From NCBI RefSeq assembly GCF_031583025.1, contig NZ_CP134062.1, positions 372,001 through 436,000 of the forward strand: a stretch of DNA of 64,000 nt, written 5' to 3'. Source of the DNA: Mycobacterium sp. Z3061. GTDB taxonomy: Bacteria; Actinomycetota; Actinomycetes; Mycobacteriales; Mycobacteriaceae. Below, in pieces: positions 55,951 to 64,000 of the stretch. The first letter of the stretch is position 1. Each line of letters starts with the position of its first letter. The position numbers were made by a program, and so were the translations under genes. The notes beneath the pieces were generated by a model that was not told the DNA's origin, did not search any database, and saw only the letters and a list, made by a program, of their open reading frames with translations.

Positions 55951-56820
55951 ATGACACTTAACGTGAAAGGCGAGGGACTCGGTGCTCAGGTCACCGGGCT
56001 GGACCCCGCAAACCTGGACGATCTCGCTACCGAAGAAATCCGCGAGATCGTGTACAGCAACAAACTCGTCGTCCTCAAAGACGTCCATCCGACTCCGGAA
56101 CAATTCATCAAACTCGGCCGGATAATCGGTCAGATCGTTCCCTATTACGAGCCGGTCTACCATCACCACGAGCATCCGGAAATCTTCGTCTCCTCCACCG
56201 AGGAAGGGCAGGGCGTTCCGAAGACCGGCGCGTTCTGGCACATCGACTACATGTTCATGCCGGAGCCGTTCGCGTTCTCCATGGTGCTGCCGCTGACCGT
56301 GCCGGGAGCTGACCGCGGCACCTATTTCATCGACCTCGCCAGGGTCTGGGAGTCGCTGCCGGCCGCCGCGCAGGACCCGGTCCGGGGCACCTTCAGCACC
56401 CACGATCCGCGGCGGCACATCAAGATTCGCCCGCGTGACGTGTATCGGCCGATCGGCGAAGTCTGGGACGAGATCAACCGAACGACGCCCCCGATCAAGT
56501 GGCCGACGGTGATCCGCCACCCGCACACCGGCCAGGAGATCCTCTACATCTGCGCGACCGGCACCACGAAGATCGAAGACAAGGACGGGAACCTGCTCGA
56601 CCCGGCCATTCTGCAAGAACTGATGGAGGCGACGGGCCAACTCGACACCGAGTACAAATCGCCATTCATCCACACCCAGCACTATGAAGTCGGCGACATC
56701 ATTCTGTGGGACAACCGTGCTCTCATGCACCGCGCGAAACACGGCACCGCCGCAGGTCATTTAACCACCCACCGTCTGACGATGTTGGACGGACTCAAAA
56801 CACCAGGATATGCAGTATGA
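55951..56820 (+). CDS. Isonitrile-forming non-haem iron(II)/2-oxoglutarate oxygenase (Rv0097/MmaE/ScoE-type)
   Basis: 289 residues of the TauD fold. Iron ligands are visible: HxD in FWHIDYMF (about His110, Asp112) and the distal His in DNRALMHRAKHG; the 2-oxoglutarate Arg is in TTHRLTMLDG. Rv0097-type enzymes convert an N-carboxymethyl-3-aminoacyl group to a 3-isocyano acid by oxidation and decarboxylation. Position between PPE1 and the FcoT gene matches the M. tuberculosis order. The stop overlaps the FcoT start (ATGA), so both are translated together. ATG 55951 has AGGAAAG before it. Confidence 0.92.
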   Translation: MTLNVKGEGLGAQVTGLDPANLDDLATEEIREIVYSNKLVVLKDVHPTPEQFIKLGRIIGQIVPYYEPVYHHHEHPEIFVSSTEEGQGVPKTGAFWHIDYMFMPEPFAFSMVLPLTVPGADRGTYFIDLARVWESLPAAAQDPVRGTFSTHDPRRHIKIRPRDVYRPIGEVWDEINRTTPPIKWPTVIRHPHTGQEILYICATGTTKIEDKDGNLLDPAILQELMEATGQLDTEYKSPFIHTQHYEVGDIILWDNRALMHRAKHGTAAGHLTTHRLTMLDGLKTPGYAV

Positions 56821-57380
56821 GTACCATCACTTTGTCCCCTTCCACACGGACGCGGACCGAATTCGCGGACATCAGCGACACCGCTTCGATAGAAGAGCAT
56901 TTGCTGGTCAAGGTGCTCGACCCGTACGAATACAAAGGGTGCCGCTACCTCATCGACGCGAGTTACAGGGCCACGGCGGATTCGGTACTCGCCTACGGGA
57001 ATTTCAGTATCAGCGAGCCGGCCTACATCCGCAGCACCGGGCATTTCAACGCGGCGGAATTGATTCTGTGCTTCAACCAGCTCGCGTACAGCGCGTTCGC
57101 GCCGGCGATCCTCAACGAGGAGATTCCGGTGCTGCGGGGTTGGTCGATCTCGGACTACTTCGACCTCCAACTGCCCAGCATGTTGATCAAGAACACTGCC
57201 TCCCGCTTCAAGAGGATGATTCACGCCCAGAAGTTCTCCGCACGGCTGCTCTGCCAGGACTTCGAGGTGATCGATCGCAATCTGCGTTACCTGTCGATCA
57301 AGTGCGCCATCGAGTTCTGGGACGAGTACGGCGGGGCCGCGTCCGGCGAGGTCGAGCTGGCGGCCCTCAACATCCCGTAG
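56817..57380 (+). CDS. fcoT: FcoT/ScoD-type hotdog thioesterase (Rv0098 orthologue)
   Basis: 187 residues; FcoT of M. tuberculosis has 183. Motifs of that family are clear: LDPYEYKGCRYLIDASYRA, ELILCFNQLAYSAF and LLCQDFEVIDRNLRYL. In the isonitrile pathway this protein is reported to add glycine to the beta carbon of an enoyl-ACP and then release the acid; it was first described as a long-chain acyl-CoA thioesterase. ATG 56817 overlaps the stop of the oxygenase gene by four bases. Confidence 0.9.
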   Translation: MSTITLSPSTRTRTEFADISDTASIEEHLLVKVLDPYEYKGCRYLIDASYRATADSVLAYGNFSISEPAYIRSTGHFNAAELILCFNQLAYSAFAPAILNEEIPVLRGWSISDYFDLQLPSMLIKNTASRFKRMIHAQKFSARLLCQDFEVIDRNLRYLSIKCAIEFWDEYGGAASGEVELAALNIP

Positions 57381-57406
57381 AGCACCACAGAAAGCACCTG
57401 AACGTC

Positions 57407-58990
57407 ATGTCTCACTTAGCATCAACCGTCTTGGAACGGGTCTTCGAACAGGCGCGGCTGCGGCCCCAGGCGACCGCCCTGCGCCGGTGCGACGGCAAGA
57501 GCTCGCTGCGGTACTCCGAACTGGTGGCCGAAGTGAGCGCGCTCGCCGCGACGCTTCGGACGCGGTCGGTATCCCCGGGCTCCCGGATACTCGTCCTGTC
57601 GGACAACGGGCCCGAGACATACCTCTCGGTGCTGGCCTGCGCGAAACTCGGGGCGATCGCGGTGCTGGCCGACGGAAACCTGCCGCCGGCCACCATCGAT
57701 CGTTTCGCCGAAATCACTGCTCCGAGCGCGATTCTCATCGCGCCTGGGAGCAGAACCGACCTGTCCACCCTGTCCCAGAGCCTGCACTCCATACCGGTGG
57801 TGAAGGTCCAGCTCAACGGTCACGCCGGGAATTCCGTTGTCACAGATGACGATTACCGCTGTCCGGATCGCGGTGCCGACGATCCACTGGCGATGATCTT
57901 CACCAGCGGGACGACCGGCGAGCCGAAGGCCGTACTGCTGGCCAACCGCACCTTCTACGCCGTCCAGGACATTCTGCGCGAAACCGGGCTGAACTGGGTC
58001 AGCTGGGTGGACGGCGAAACCACCTACTCGCCGTTGCCGGCGACGCATATCGGCGGATTGTGGTGGATACTCACCTGTTTGATGCGCGGCGGACTGTGCA
58101 TCACCGGTGGTGAGAACACCACGTCCCTGCTGGAGATTCTCAGCAGGAACGAGGTCGCGACGACATGCGTCGTCCCGACCTTGCTTTCGAAACTGATCGC
58201 CGAATTGAAGGCGACCGATGAAAAGATCCCGTCGCTACGACTGCTCGGCTACGGCGGATCTCGGGCGATCGCGGCCGACGTCCGGTTCATCGAAGCGCTG
58301 GGCGTGCGCACCGCACAGGTCTACGGATTGAGCGAAACAGGTTGCACCGCTTTATGTCTGCCGACCGACGAAGACTCGATTGCCAAGATCGAGGCCGGTG
58401 CGGTGGGGCGGCCCTATCCCGGAGTCCAGGTGTACCTGGCCGGTCCTGACGGCGCCGGGCCCGCGGCGCCGGGTGCTGGGCCCTCCGCCTCCTTCGGCAC
58501 GCTCTGGATCAAGTCTCCGGCAAACATGCTGGGGTACTGGAACAATGCCGCGCGAACGCAAGAGGTGCTGGTGGACGGATGGGTCAACACCGGAGATCTG
58601 CTCGAGCGCCACGAGGATGGTTTCTTCTACATCAAGGGAAGATCGTCGGAGATGTTCATCTCCGGTGGTGTGAATATCGCGCCCGACGAGGTCGACCGCA
58701 TCGCTGAAGGCGCAGACGGCGTCCGCGAAGCCGCGTGCTACGAGATCCCGGACCCGGAGTTCGGGGCCCTGGTAGGCCTGGCCGTGATTCCTTCGGCGGA
58801 GCTGGACGAGTCGGCGGCCCGCAAGCTCAAGCAGGTGATCGCTGCCCGCTTCCGGGAGCAGTCGGAATCGATGGCACGGCCCTCGACGATCGAGATCGTC
58901 CCCGAAATCCCACGAACACAGTCCGGTAAGGTCATGCGGGCATCGCTGGCCGCGTCGCTCGGCAAAGCCGGGGTGGCCGGTCATGGCTGA
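57407..58990 (+). CDS. fadD10: Fatty acyl-AMP ligase FadD10 type (ScoB/MmaB)
   Basis: 527 residues. Adenylation motifs: A3 FTSGTTGEPKAVLLA, A5 VYGLSETGCTALCLP, A7 NTGDLLER, A8 GRSSEMFISGGVNIAP, A10 RTQSGKVMR with the catalytic Lys. FadD10 activates a fatty acid (or the glycine adduct) as acyl-AMP and loads the ACP of the next gene rather than CoA. Fits Rv0099 by length and place. The stop overlaps the ACP start by eight bases. ATG 57407 is 26 bases after the FcoT stop. Confidence 0.92.
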   Translation: MSHLASTVLERVFEQARLRPQATALRRCDGKSSLRYSELVAEVSALAATLRTRSVSPGSRILVLSDNGPETYLSVLACAKLGAIAVLADGNLPPATIDRFAEITAPSAILIAPGSRTDLSTLSQSLHSIPVVKVQLNGHAGNSVVTDDDYRCPDRGADDPLAMIFTSGTTGEPKAVLLANRTFYAVQDILRETGLNWVSWVDGETTYSPLPATHIGGLWWILTCLMRGGLCITGGENTTSLLEILSRNEVATTCVVPTLLSKLIAELKATDEKIPSLRLLGYGGSRAIAADVRFIEALGVRTAQVYGLSETGCTALCLPTDEDSIAKIEAGAVGRPYPGVQVYLAGPDGAGPAAPGAGPSASFGTLWIKSPANMLGYWNNAARTQEVLVDGWVNTGDLLERHEDGFFYIKGRSSEMFISGGVNIAPDEVDRIAEGADGVREAACYEIPDPEFGALVGLAVIPSAELDESAARKLKQVIAARFREQSESMARPSTIEIVPEIPRTQSGKVMRASLAASLGKAGVAGHG

Positions 58991-59228
58991 GACGATCCGG
59001 GACAAGGTGCTCGCCGCCGTCTGCGATGTGTTGTACATCGACGAACAGGATCTGCACGATGGCGACGGCACTGACCTTCGAGACCTCGGACTGGATTCCG
59101 TTCGCTTCGTCCTGCTGATGAAAAGGCTTGACGTGGACCGGGAATCCGACGTGCCGGCCCGCCTGGCGGAGGATCTCTCGATTGCCGGGTGGGTTCGGGA
59201 GCTGGAGAATCTCTGTGAGCGCGCCTGA
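58983..59228 (+). CDS. Acyl carrier protein of the isonitrile pathway (Rv0100/MmaC type)
   Basis: 81 residues. The 4'-phosphopantetheine Ser is in DLGLDSVRFVLL at about residue 39, in the usual four-helix ACP pattern. It should carry the fatty acyl chain from FadD10 through glycine addition. Its gene overlaps fadD10 by eight and the NRPS gene by fourteen bases, so the three proteins are made in close ratio. Confidence 0.93.
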   Translation: MAETIRDKVLAAVCDVLYIDEQDLHDGDGTDLRDLGLDSVRFVLLMKRLDVDRESDVPARLAEDLSIAGWVRELENLCERA

Positions 59229-62200
59229 AGTCTGGGTGGACCGCCTCACGCTGAGCAGGTCGCAACAGAACCTCTACAACGGAGTGCTGCAGGACGGCGA
59301 TCCGTCGCTGTACCTGATCGGCAAGACGTACCGATTCCACCCGCTGCAGCTGCCGAGATTCCTGGCCGCCCTGGAGGCCATGGTCTGCGAGAATCCGATT
59401 CAGCTCTGCGTCTTGGAGACACCGGCGTCGGACAGCGACTATCCCCGCCTGGTACCCCGGCTGCGGTTCGGCGACATCGTGCGGGTGCGGTCGGGCGAAA
59501 TGCAGAGTGCTGGTGATGAATTCGAACTCCAGCGCACCTGGTCTTCCGGGATCCTCGATACCGCGCTGGTGCGGTACACCGTGTGGACCAACCCGGACGG
59601 CGATGTGTCCGGCCTCGACGTGCATGCGCACCACATCGTGGTCGACGGTGGCGCCACCGCGATCATCGAAGCCGACCTGGCCCGCCACCTCGCGGCCGGC
59701 GGCGCCGCGGAACTGCCCTCTCTGGCCAAGGGTTTGACGAAGCTGGCGCAGGCGCATCGTCGTGAACTGGCGAAGACCGATGAGACGCTGCACCGCGTCG
59801 GTGCCGCCGTGCAGCGCGAGCTCGCCGAGGATGCGCGCCTCGCCGGGCCCGCTCAGAGCCCGCACGCCGCCGGATCCGCCGCCAAGGGGATCCTGCAGGA
59901 ATCCGTGACGATAGCCGGGGAGGCCTTCGACGCGCTCCTGCGGCTGTCGGAGACCGAGCAGGTCCCGCTCAACGTCCTGGTGGCCACGGCGGCACTGGCG
60001 GTGGACGCAGGCCTGCGGCACGACACCGGGGGCCTTCTCGTCCACGCCGTCGACAACAGATTCGGTGATCCGGACCTCAATGTCGCTACGTGCCTGGTGA
60101 ATTCGGTGGCGCACCCGGTGAGGTTCGCTCCCTTCGCGTCGATCCGCGACGTCGTGCGGGCGGTCGACCGGGGATACGTCAGGGCGGTGCGACGACGCTG
60201 GCTGCGTGAGGAGCAGTACCGGCGAATGTATCTGGCGACCAACCGGACCTCCCGTGTCGACGCGCTGACACTGAACTTCATCCGCGAGACATGCGCGCCC
60301 AGCCTTCGCCCGTACCTGATCCAGGCGCCGGTCGCGACGGATATCGGCCCGATCGAGGGCAGGACCGTAGCCAGCGTGCTTGACGAAGATCAGCGCGTCC
60401 TCAACGTGGCCATCTGGGACCGGTCGGACCAGCCGGAATCCCGGATCCCGGTTGCCAACCGGATCGCCGCGGCACTCGGATCGATGGTGAGTCTGTGGGA
60501 TCAACCGATCGCGAAGGCCGTTGACGAATGGTTCGAACTCGGCCCGGACGGGTCCATCGGCTCAGGCACCACGGATATCGACACGCCCCGGCAGCGTGCC
60601 TGGTTTGTGGACGGGGCCGTAGCGGTCCGCGCGGCCCTCGCGGACCGGCCCGCAGTCCACCAATGGATCGCCTATCTGGTGCGCAGCGGCATCGCGCCCG
60701 GTGACGTCGTGGTGCTCACCGACGACGACACCGGCAACACCATTGACTGCCTGATCGCGACCCATCTGGCCGGCTGCGGATACAGCATCTGCGATGCGCC
60801 CGAACAGCTTTCGGCGCGCGCACAGGCCATCTCCGAGCACCTGGAGGGCGCGACGGCGCAGGTGCTCGACGTACGCGGCGTGGACCTGCCGGTGGCCTTG
60901 GATGAGGACGCCGGCGCGCGCCTCGCCGAACGCCTTACCCAAGTGGCACAGGACATGTCACTCGGAACCAAGACGGCCTACATCATGCCGACCTCGGGTT
61001 CCACCGGCCAGCCCAAGCTGGTCAGAGTCACCCATGAATCGCTGGCGCTGTTCTGTGCCGCCGCGGTCAGCGCCTACGGTTGGGGCCCGCAGGACACCTT
61101 ATTGCAGTGCGCGCCGCTGACTTCCGACATCAGCGTCGAGGAGATCTTCGGTGCCGCCGTCAGCGGAGCGGAGTTGGTGCGAACCACGGCGATGAAAGCG
61201 GGCGATTTCGACCGACTCGCCAAGGATCTGGTTGCCGGCGGCGCGACGCTCGTCGACCTGCCCACCGCCGTGTGGCATCTGCTGTGTGAAGATACCGAGG
61301 CGGTGGACGCGATCCGGCGTTCGCGTCTTCGGCAGATCGTGGTCGGCGGCGAAGCGCTTCGCCCGGCCGTTGTCGACAGATGGCTGAGCTCGGTTGCGGG
61401 ACAACGAGTCGAGCTGGTGTCGAGCTATGGACCCACCGAGACCACCGTCGTTGCAACCTATTTGCCGATCGGTTCGGACGGCGCGGTCGAGGCACGGCGA
61501 CGGCTTGGGCGACCGATAGTGCCGGGCACGGTGTGTATCGCCTTCGGTGAGGTTGTGATCGTCGGGGGCCTGGTCTCCGCCGGATACCTCGGGACGGACG
61601 ACCGCAGCTTCGGTACCGTCACCGCCGCTGACGGTACGCAACACCGCGCATTCGCCACCGCCGACCGGATGATCCTGGACGCCGAGGGATTCCCGCTCTT
61701 CGCCGGCCGCAAAGACGATGTCGTCAAGGTGGCCGGAAAGCGCGTCGACATCGCGGACATCGCCAGGCGCATATCCGCGGACCCCGCGATAGCCGATGTC
61801 GCGGTCGAATTGCACGACGGCCGCCTCGGCGTGTGGTTTCAAACCCTGCAGACCCGCGAAGCCGACGGCGACCCGGCCGGGCGGATCCGAAACATACTGG
61901 TGAGCAACGGGGTATCCGCGTTCTTCGTGGTGGTGACCTCGACCATCCCGCGCAAGCCCGGCGGAAAGGTGGACAGCGCCAACCTCCGAACGATGCCCGA
62001 GTTCGTGGATAGGTTGCCCGACGACACCGAAACCGCCGAGATCGCAGTCGGTCTGGCGCGGCTGTGGAGCCGGCACCTGGGGACAGTCATTGAGCCCGAC
62101 ACGTCGCTGCTCGCCGCCGGCATCGGTTCGCTGGACCTCATCAGAATCCTTCCTGACACCAGACGAGCTCTCCGGCAACAGGTTTCGATCCTGGACCTGA

Positions 62201-63366
62201 TCAGTGCCGACACCGCCGCCAACCTCGTCACCGACCTGGCCGGTGCCGTGACGACCGGGTGGATGGACCCGGCGACCGCCATCGAGATACAACGCGACCT
62301 CGAGGACCTGCGGACACCCCGCGCCGGCTGTTGCGCCTCGCCCCACGCCGGCGGCGCGATCCTGGTGCTGGGCGCGTCAGGCATCCTGGGCACCGGATTC
62401 GCCGGTGCGATCCTCGACCTCAAGCGGTCCGGAGTCCGGTGTCCCGATGTGGTCCTGGCGAGCCGATCCCAACCGGAGCACGGCCCGTGGTCGGACCTTC
62501 AAGATGTCGAAGGCGTTCGGATCAGCCGGCTTTCACCCGATTTCGGGCCGGCGGAACTGGACGCGCTGATCCGCGATACCGGCGCCGGAACCGTCATCAA
62601 CTGCATCGGCAATACCAACGTGCTCATTCCCTACCGCGAACTTCGGACGGCGAACGTGGATCTGGTTTCCTCGATCGTCGGCGTGTGCGCGGACCGGAGT
62701 GTCAGGTTGGTGCACTTGTCGACGTTCGTCGTCGACGCCGAGGTCACCGCTGCCCGCGTCACCGATCCGCGGACTGCGCCTTACCCCTACGCGGCGTCCA
62801 AGTCGCTCGCGGAACTGGCGGTGGCCGGCGCGCCAAATGGACTCGACTTCACCATCGTGCGGTTGCCCCGGGTACTGGGCGAGGACAGTCAGCTGCGGGA
62901 CTCCGCGGACATCCTGGTATCGGTCGTGGATGCCTGCGCCGCGCTGGGTGCATACCCTGCGCTGACGCTGGTCGAGGAGGTCACCACCGGACGTGCTGCC
63001 GCGACCGCGATCCTGAGCCTCCTACCGGAGGTTTCGGGTGTGCGGGAGCTGGGACGGGGCATCACCGTGGCGCGTGGCGAGGCCGTGGACTATGCAGACT
63101 TGCTCGGCGGGTTTGCGCTCGACGAACTCGACGTGGCCCAGTGGAAGCAGCGGCTCGATGACAGCGAGTGGGCGACGGCGAACCCGCGCCGGTGGTCGGT
63201 GGTGGATGCGTGGGTGAGCCTGGGCATGCGCCTGAGGGGGCGCTCGTACGCCGAGTACCTCGCGGAGTACCCGACCATCGCCCTCGACCTCGAATCCGTT
63301 ACCGAACTCGCCGCACCACCACCGTCGGTCCACACCCTGCTGGCGCGAGAATTCCAGGGTGTCTGA
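59215..63366 (+). CDS. Single-module NRPS, C-A-PCP-reductase (isonitrile lipopeptide synthetase; Rv0101 relative)
   Basis: 1,383 residues. Condensation domain (about 10-430) with HHIVVDG at 139-145; adenylation domain (about 450-910) with A3 TSGSTGQPKLV near 590, A5 SSYGPTETTVV, A8 GRKDDVVKVAGKRVDIADI and A10 IPRKPGGKVDS; PCP with Ser near 973 (GIGSLDLIRIL); thioester reductase with LGASGILGTG near 1052 and YAASK near 1191. It should load an amino acid (lysine in studied relatives), acylate its amino groups with isocyano fatty acids, and release a reduced product. Nrp of M. tuberculosis is about 2,512 residues with two modules, so one is absent here. Frame and termini are intact. GTG 59215 has GGAG before it. 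Confidence 0.9.
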   Translation: MSAPEVWVDRLTLSRSQQNLYNGVLQDGDPSLYLIGKTYRFHPLQLPRFLAALEAMVCENPIQLCVLETPASDSDYPRLVPRLRFGDIVRVRSGEMQSAGDEFELQRTWSSGILDTALVRYTVWTNPDGDVSGLDVHAHHIVVDGGATAIIEADLARHLAAGGAAELPSLAKGLTKLAQAHRRELAKTDETLHRVGAAVQRELAEDARLAGPAQSPHAAGSAAKGILQESVTIAGEAFDALLRLSETEQVPLNVLVATAALAVDAGLRHDTGGLLVHAVDNRFGDPDLNVATCLVNSVAHPVRFAPFASIRDVVRAVDRGYVRAVRRRWLREEQYRRMYLATNRTSRVDALTLNFIRETCAPSLRPYLIQAPVATDIGPIEGRTVASVLDEDQRVLNVAIWDRSDQPESRIPVANRIAAALGSMVSLWDQPIAKAVDEWFELGPDGSIGSGTTDIDTPRQRAWFVDGAVAVRAALADRPAVHQWIAYLVRSGIAPGDVVVLTDDDTGNTIDCLIATHLAGCGYSICDAPEQLSARAQAISEHLEGATAQVLDVRGVDLPVALDEDAGARLAERLTQVAQDMSLGTKTAYIMPTSGSTGQPKLVRVTHESLALFCAAAVSAYGWGPQDTLLQCAPLTSDISVEEIFGAAVSGAELVRTTAMKAGDFDRLAKDLVAGGATLVDLPTAVWHLLCEDTEAVDAIRRSRLRQIVVGGEALRPAVVDRWLSSVAGQRVELVSSYGPTETTVVATYLPIGSDGAVEARRRLGRPIVPGTVCIAFGEVVIVGGLVSAGYLGTDDRSFGTVTAADGTQHRAFATADRMILDAEGFPLFAGRKDDVVKVAGKRVDIADIARRISADPAIADVAVELHDGRLGVWFQTLQTREADGDPAGRIRNILVSNGVSAFFVVVTSTIPRKPGGKVDSANLRTMPEFVDRLPDDTETAEIAVGLARLWSRHLGTVIEPDTSLLAAGIGSLDLIRILPDTRRALRQQVSILDLISADTAANLVTDLAGAVTTGWMDPATAIEIQRDLEDLRTPRAGCCASPHAGGAILVLGASGILGTGFAGAILDLKRSGVRCPDVVLASRSQPEHGPWSDLQDVEGVRISRLSPDFGPAELDALIRDTGAGTVINCIGNTNVLIPYRELRTANVDLVSSIVGVCADRSVRLVHLSTFVVDAEVTAARVTDPRTAPYPYAASKSLAELAVAGAPNGLDFTIVRLPRVLGEDSQLRDSADILVSVVDACAALGAYPALTLVEEVTTGRAAATAILSLLPEVSGVRELGRGITVARGEAVDYADLLGGFALDELDVAQWKQRLDDSEWATANPRRWSVVDAWVSLGMRLRGRSYAEYLAEYPTIALDLESVTELAAPPPSVHTLLAREFQGV

Positions 63367-63371
63367 TCGGG

Positions 63372-63977
63372 TCAGGCCTGAAAAACCATGATGCAGAACA
63401 TGATTGCCATGCCCGCGGCCGTGGTCGCCTGAACCAGGGCGCCCAGTCTCGCACGCCACACCGGGCCCTCGCGGCGGCGGCGCAGCGTCATGAAGAGGTA
63501 GCTCCACACAAAGGCGGCCAGCACGAACACGGCGGCCCAGATCCAGTTGACCGTGGTGATCCAACCGTGCGAAGTGTCCGTCGACGCTGCCTGCATTTCC
63601 GGCATCGCGGGCATGCTCGACATCGAAGGGCGTTCGGGTGTCAGATGTCCACCCATCGCGGCGTACATCCATGCCATCGCCACCATCTTCAGCGCGTGGT
63701 AGCCGAGCGCCAGGCGTGCGCCGATCATCCGGGCGGCGAGGACGGCGACGATCAGGAACCACAACGCCGCGGCCAGGAAGAACGCCTCCGCGGGTGTCGG
63801 CGGCAGCCCGAGTGCCTCCGGCCAGGCCATCGCCGCCATGGCGATCGCCATCGCGACGTGCAGTGCGTGGCTGATCACCGAGGTCCAGGATCTCCGGTCG
63901 GTGGCGAGGGCGAAGCCCACGGCGCTGAACAGGAACAGGCCCGTGACCACCCACCGCAGCGGCAGATCGTCGATCAT
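63372..63977 (-). CDS. DUF5134 membrane protein with a Met-rich loop
   Basis: 201 residues. Five or six membrane segments (about 8-24, 33-50, 60-85, 90-110, 142-165, 180-200). Between segments 4 and 5 is a Met-rich loop, PSMSSMPAMPEMQ, of the kind that binds Cu(I), and several His lie at membrane edges. DUF5134 has no known activity but occurs near copper genes in actinobacteria. It converges on the NRPS gene, six bases apart. A role in copper entry or sensing is inferred from the loop and context. The start ATG 63977 has GAGGAAC before it. Confidence 0.82.
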   Translation of the reverse strand: MIDDLPLRWVVTGLFLFSAVGFALATDRRSWTSVISHALHVAMAIAMAAMAWPEALGLPPTPAEAFFLAAALWFLIVAVLAARMIGARLALGYHALKMVAMAWMYAAMGGHLTPERPSMSSMPAMPEMQAASTDTSHGWITTVNWIWAAVFVLAAFVWSYLFMTLRRRREGPVWRARLGALVQATTAAGMAIMFCIMVFQA

Positions 63978-64000
63978 GCCCGGTGTTCCTCGGCGATAAG

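Noticed and set aside
63983-63989. GGAAC on the minus strand before the DUF5134 gene, possible fourth SigC-type promoter
   Set aside because: No CGAC box at 17 bases, and the sequence lies where the ribosome-binding site should be (GAGGAAC, then ATG 63977).

Overview
The window is chromosomal DNA from a mycobacterium. It is GC-rich and codes densely on both strands. Evidence for the genus is a PE_PGRS protein, a PPE protein that looks orthologous to PPE1 (Rv0096), a DUF3558 lipoprotein, a mycofactocin-type SDR, F420-type enzymes, a cutinase, many TetR regulators, FadE/Ltp-type lipid enzymes, and a gene block collinear with M. tuberculosis Rv0092-Rv0101. I see no rRNA, tRNA, CRISPR array, insertion sequence or prophage gene, and I do not name a species.

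Layout. 0-3.6 kb: sulfotransferase and DUF1214 pair with two TetR genes. 3.6-19 kb: acyl-CoA/lipid catabolism genes (tandem FadE, two thiolase-like/DUF35 pairs, ALDH, amidohydrolase, tandem CaiB, PadR, LacI, SDR, M19 dipeptidase). 18.5-28.7 kb: single enzymes, each beside a regulator and often with a clear operator palindrome (alpha/beta hydrolase/TetR, PaaX-like/Rieske oxygenase, F420-type PPOX/TetR, cutinase, LLM oxidoreductase/TetR), plus a polysaccharide deacetylase. 28.7-34.7 kb: two divergent paralogous TetR genes, two overlapping Baeyer-Villiger monooxygenases and a PE_PGRS protein with a folded C-terminal domain. 34.8-37.7 kb: sulfate-type binding protein with a SulP permease. 37.7-49.7 kb: SDRs, a methyltransferase, a CsoR/CstR-like repressor with DUF302 and AhpD-like genes, LysR, MmgE/PrpD, DUF2127, thioesterase/HxlR and CGNR/SDR.

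The most interesting part is 49.7-64 kb. It holds sigC, a Cu(I)-type P-ATPase (ctpA/ctpB type), a zinc-finger membrane protein resembling an anti-sigma factor, a methyltransferase, and the complete isonitrile lipopeptide (diisonitrile chalkophore) operon: PPE1, non-haem iron isonitrile synthase, FcoT, FadD10, ACP and NRPS. A Met-rich DUF5134 membrane protein faces the operon. The same two-box ECF promoter, GGGAAC-N17-CGACT(A/T), lies before ctpA, the anti-sigma-like gene and the PPE/NRPS operon, so the locus reads as one copper-acquisition regulon. The NRPS has a single C-A-PCP-reductase module of about 1,383 residues, whereas M. tuberculosis Nrp has two modules (about 2,512 residues), so the product probably differs from the tubercle bacillus compound.

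Starts were chosen from ribosome-binding sites, 4-bp overlaps and family N-termini, and are stated where they matter. Family assignments come from motifs and remembered homologues; no search was run.
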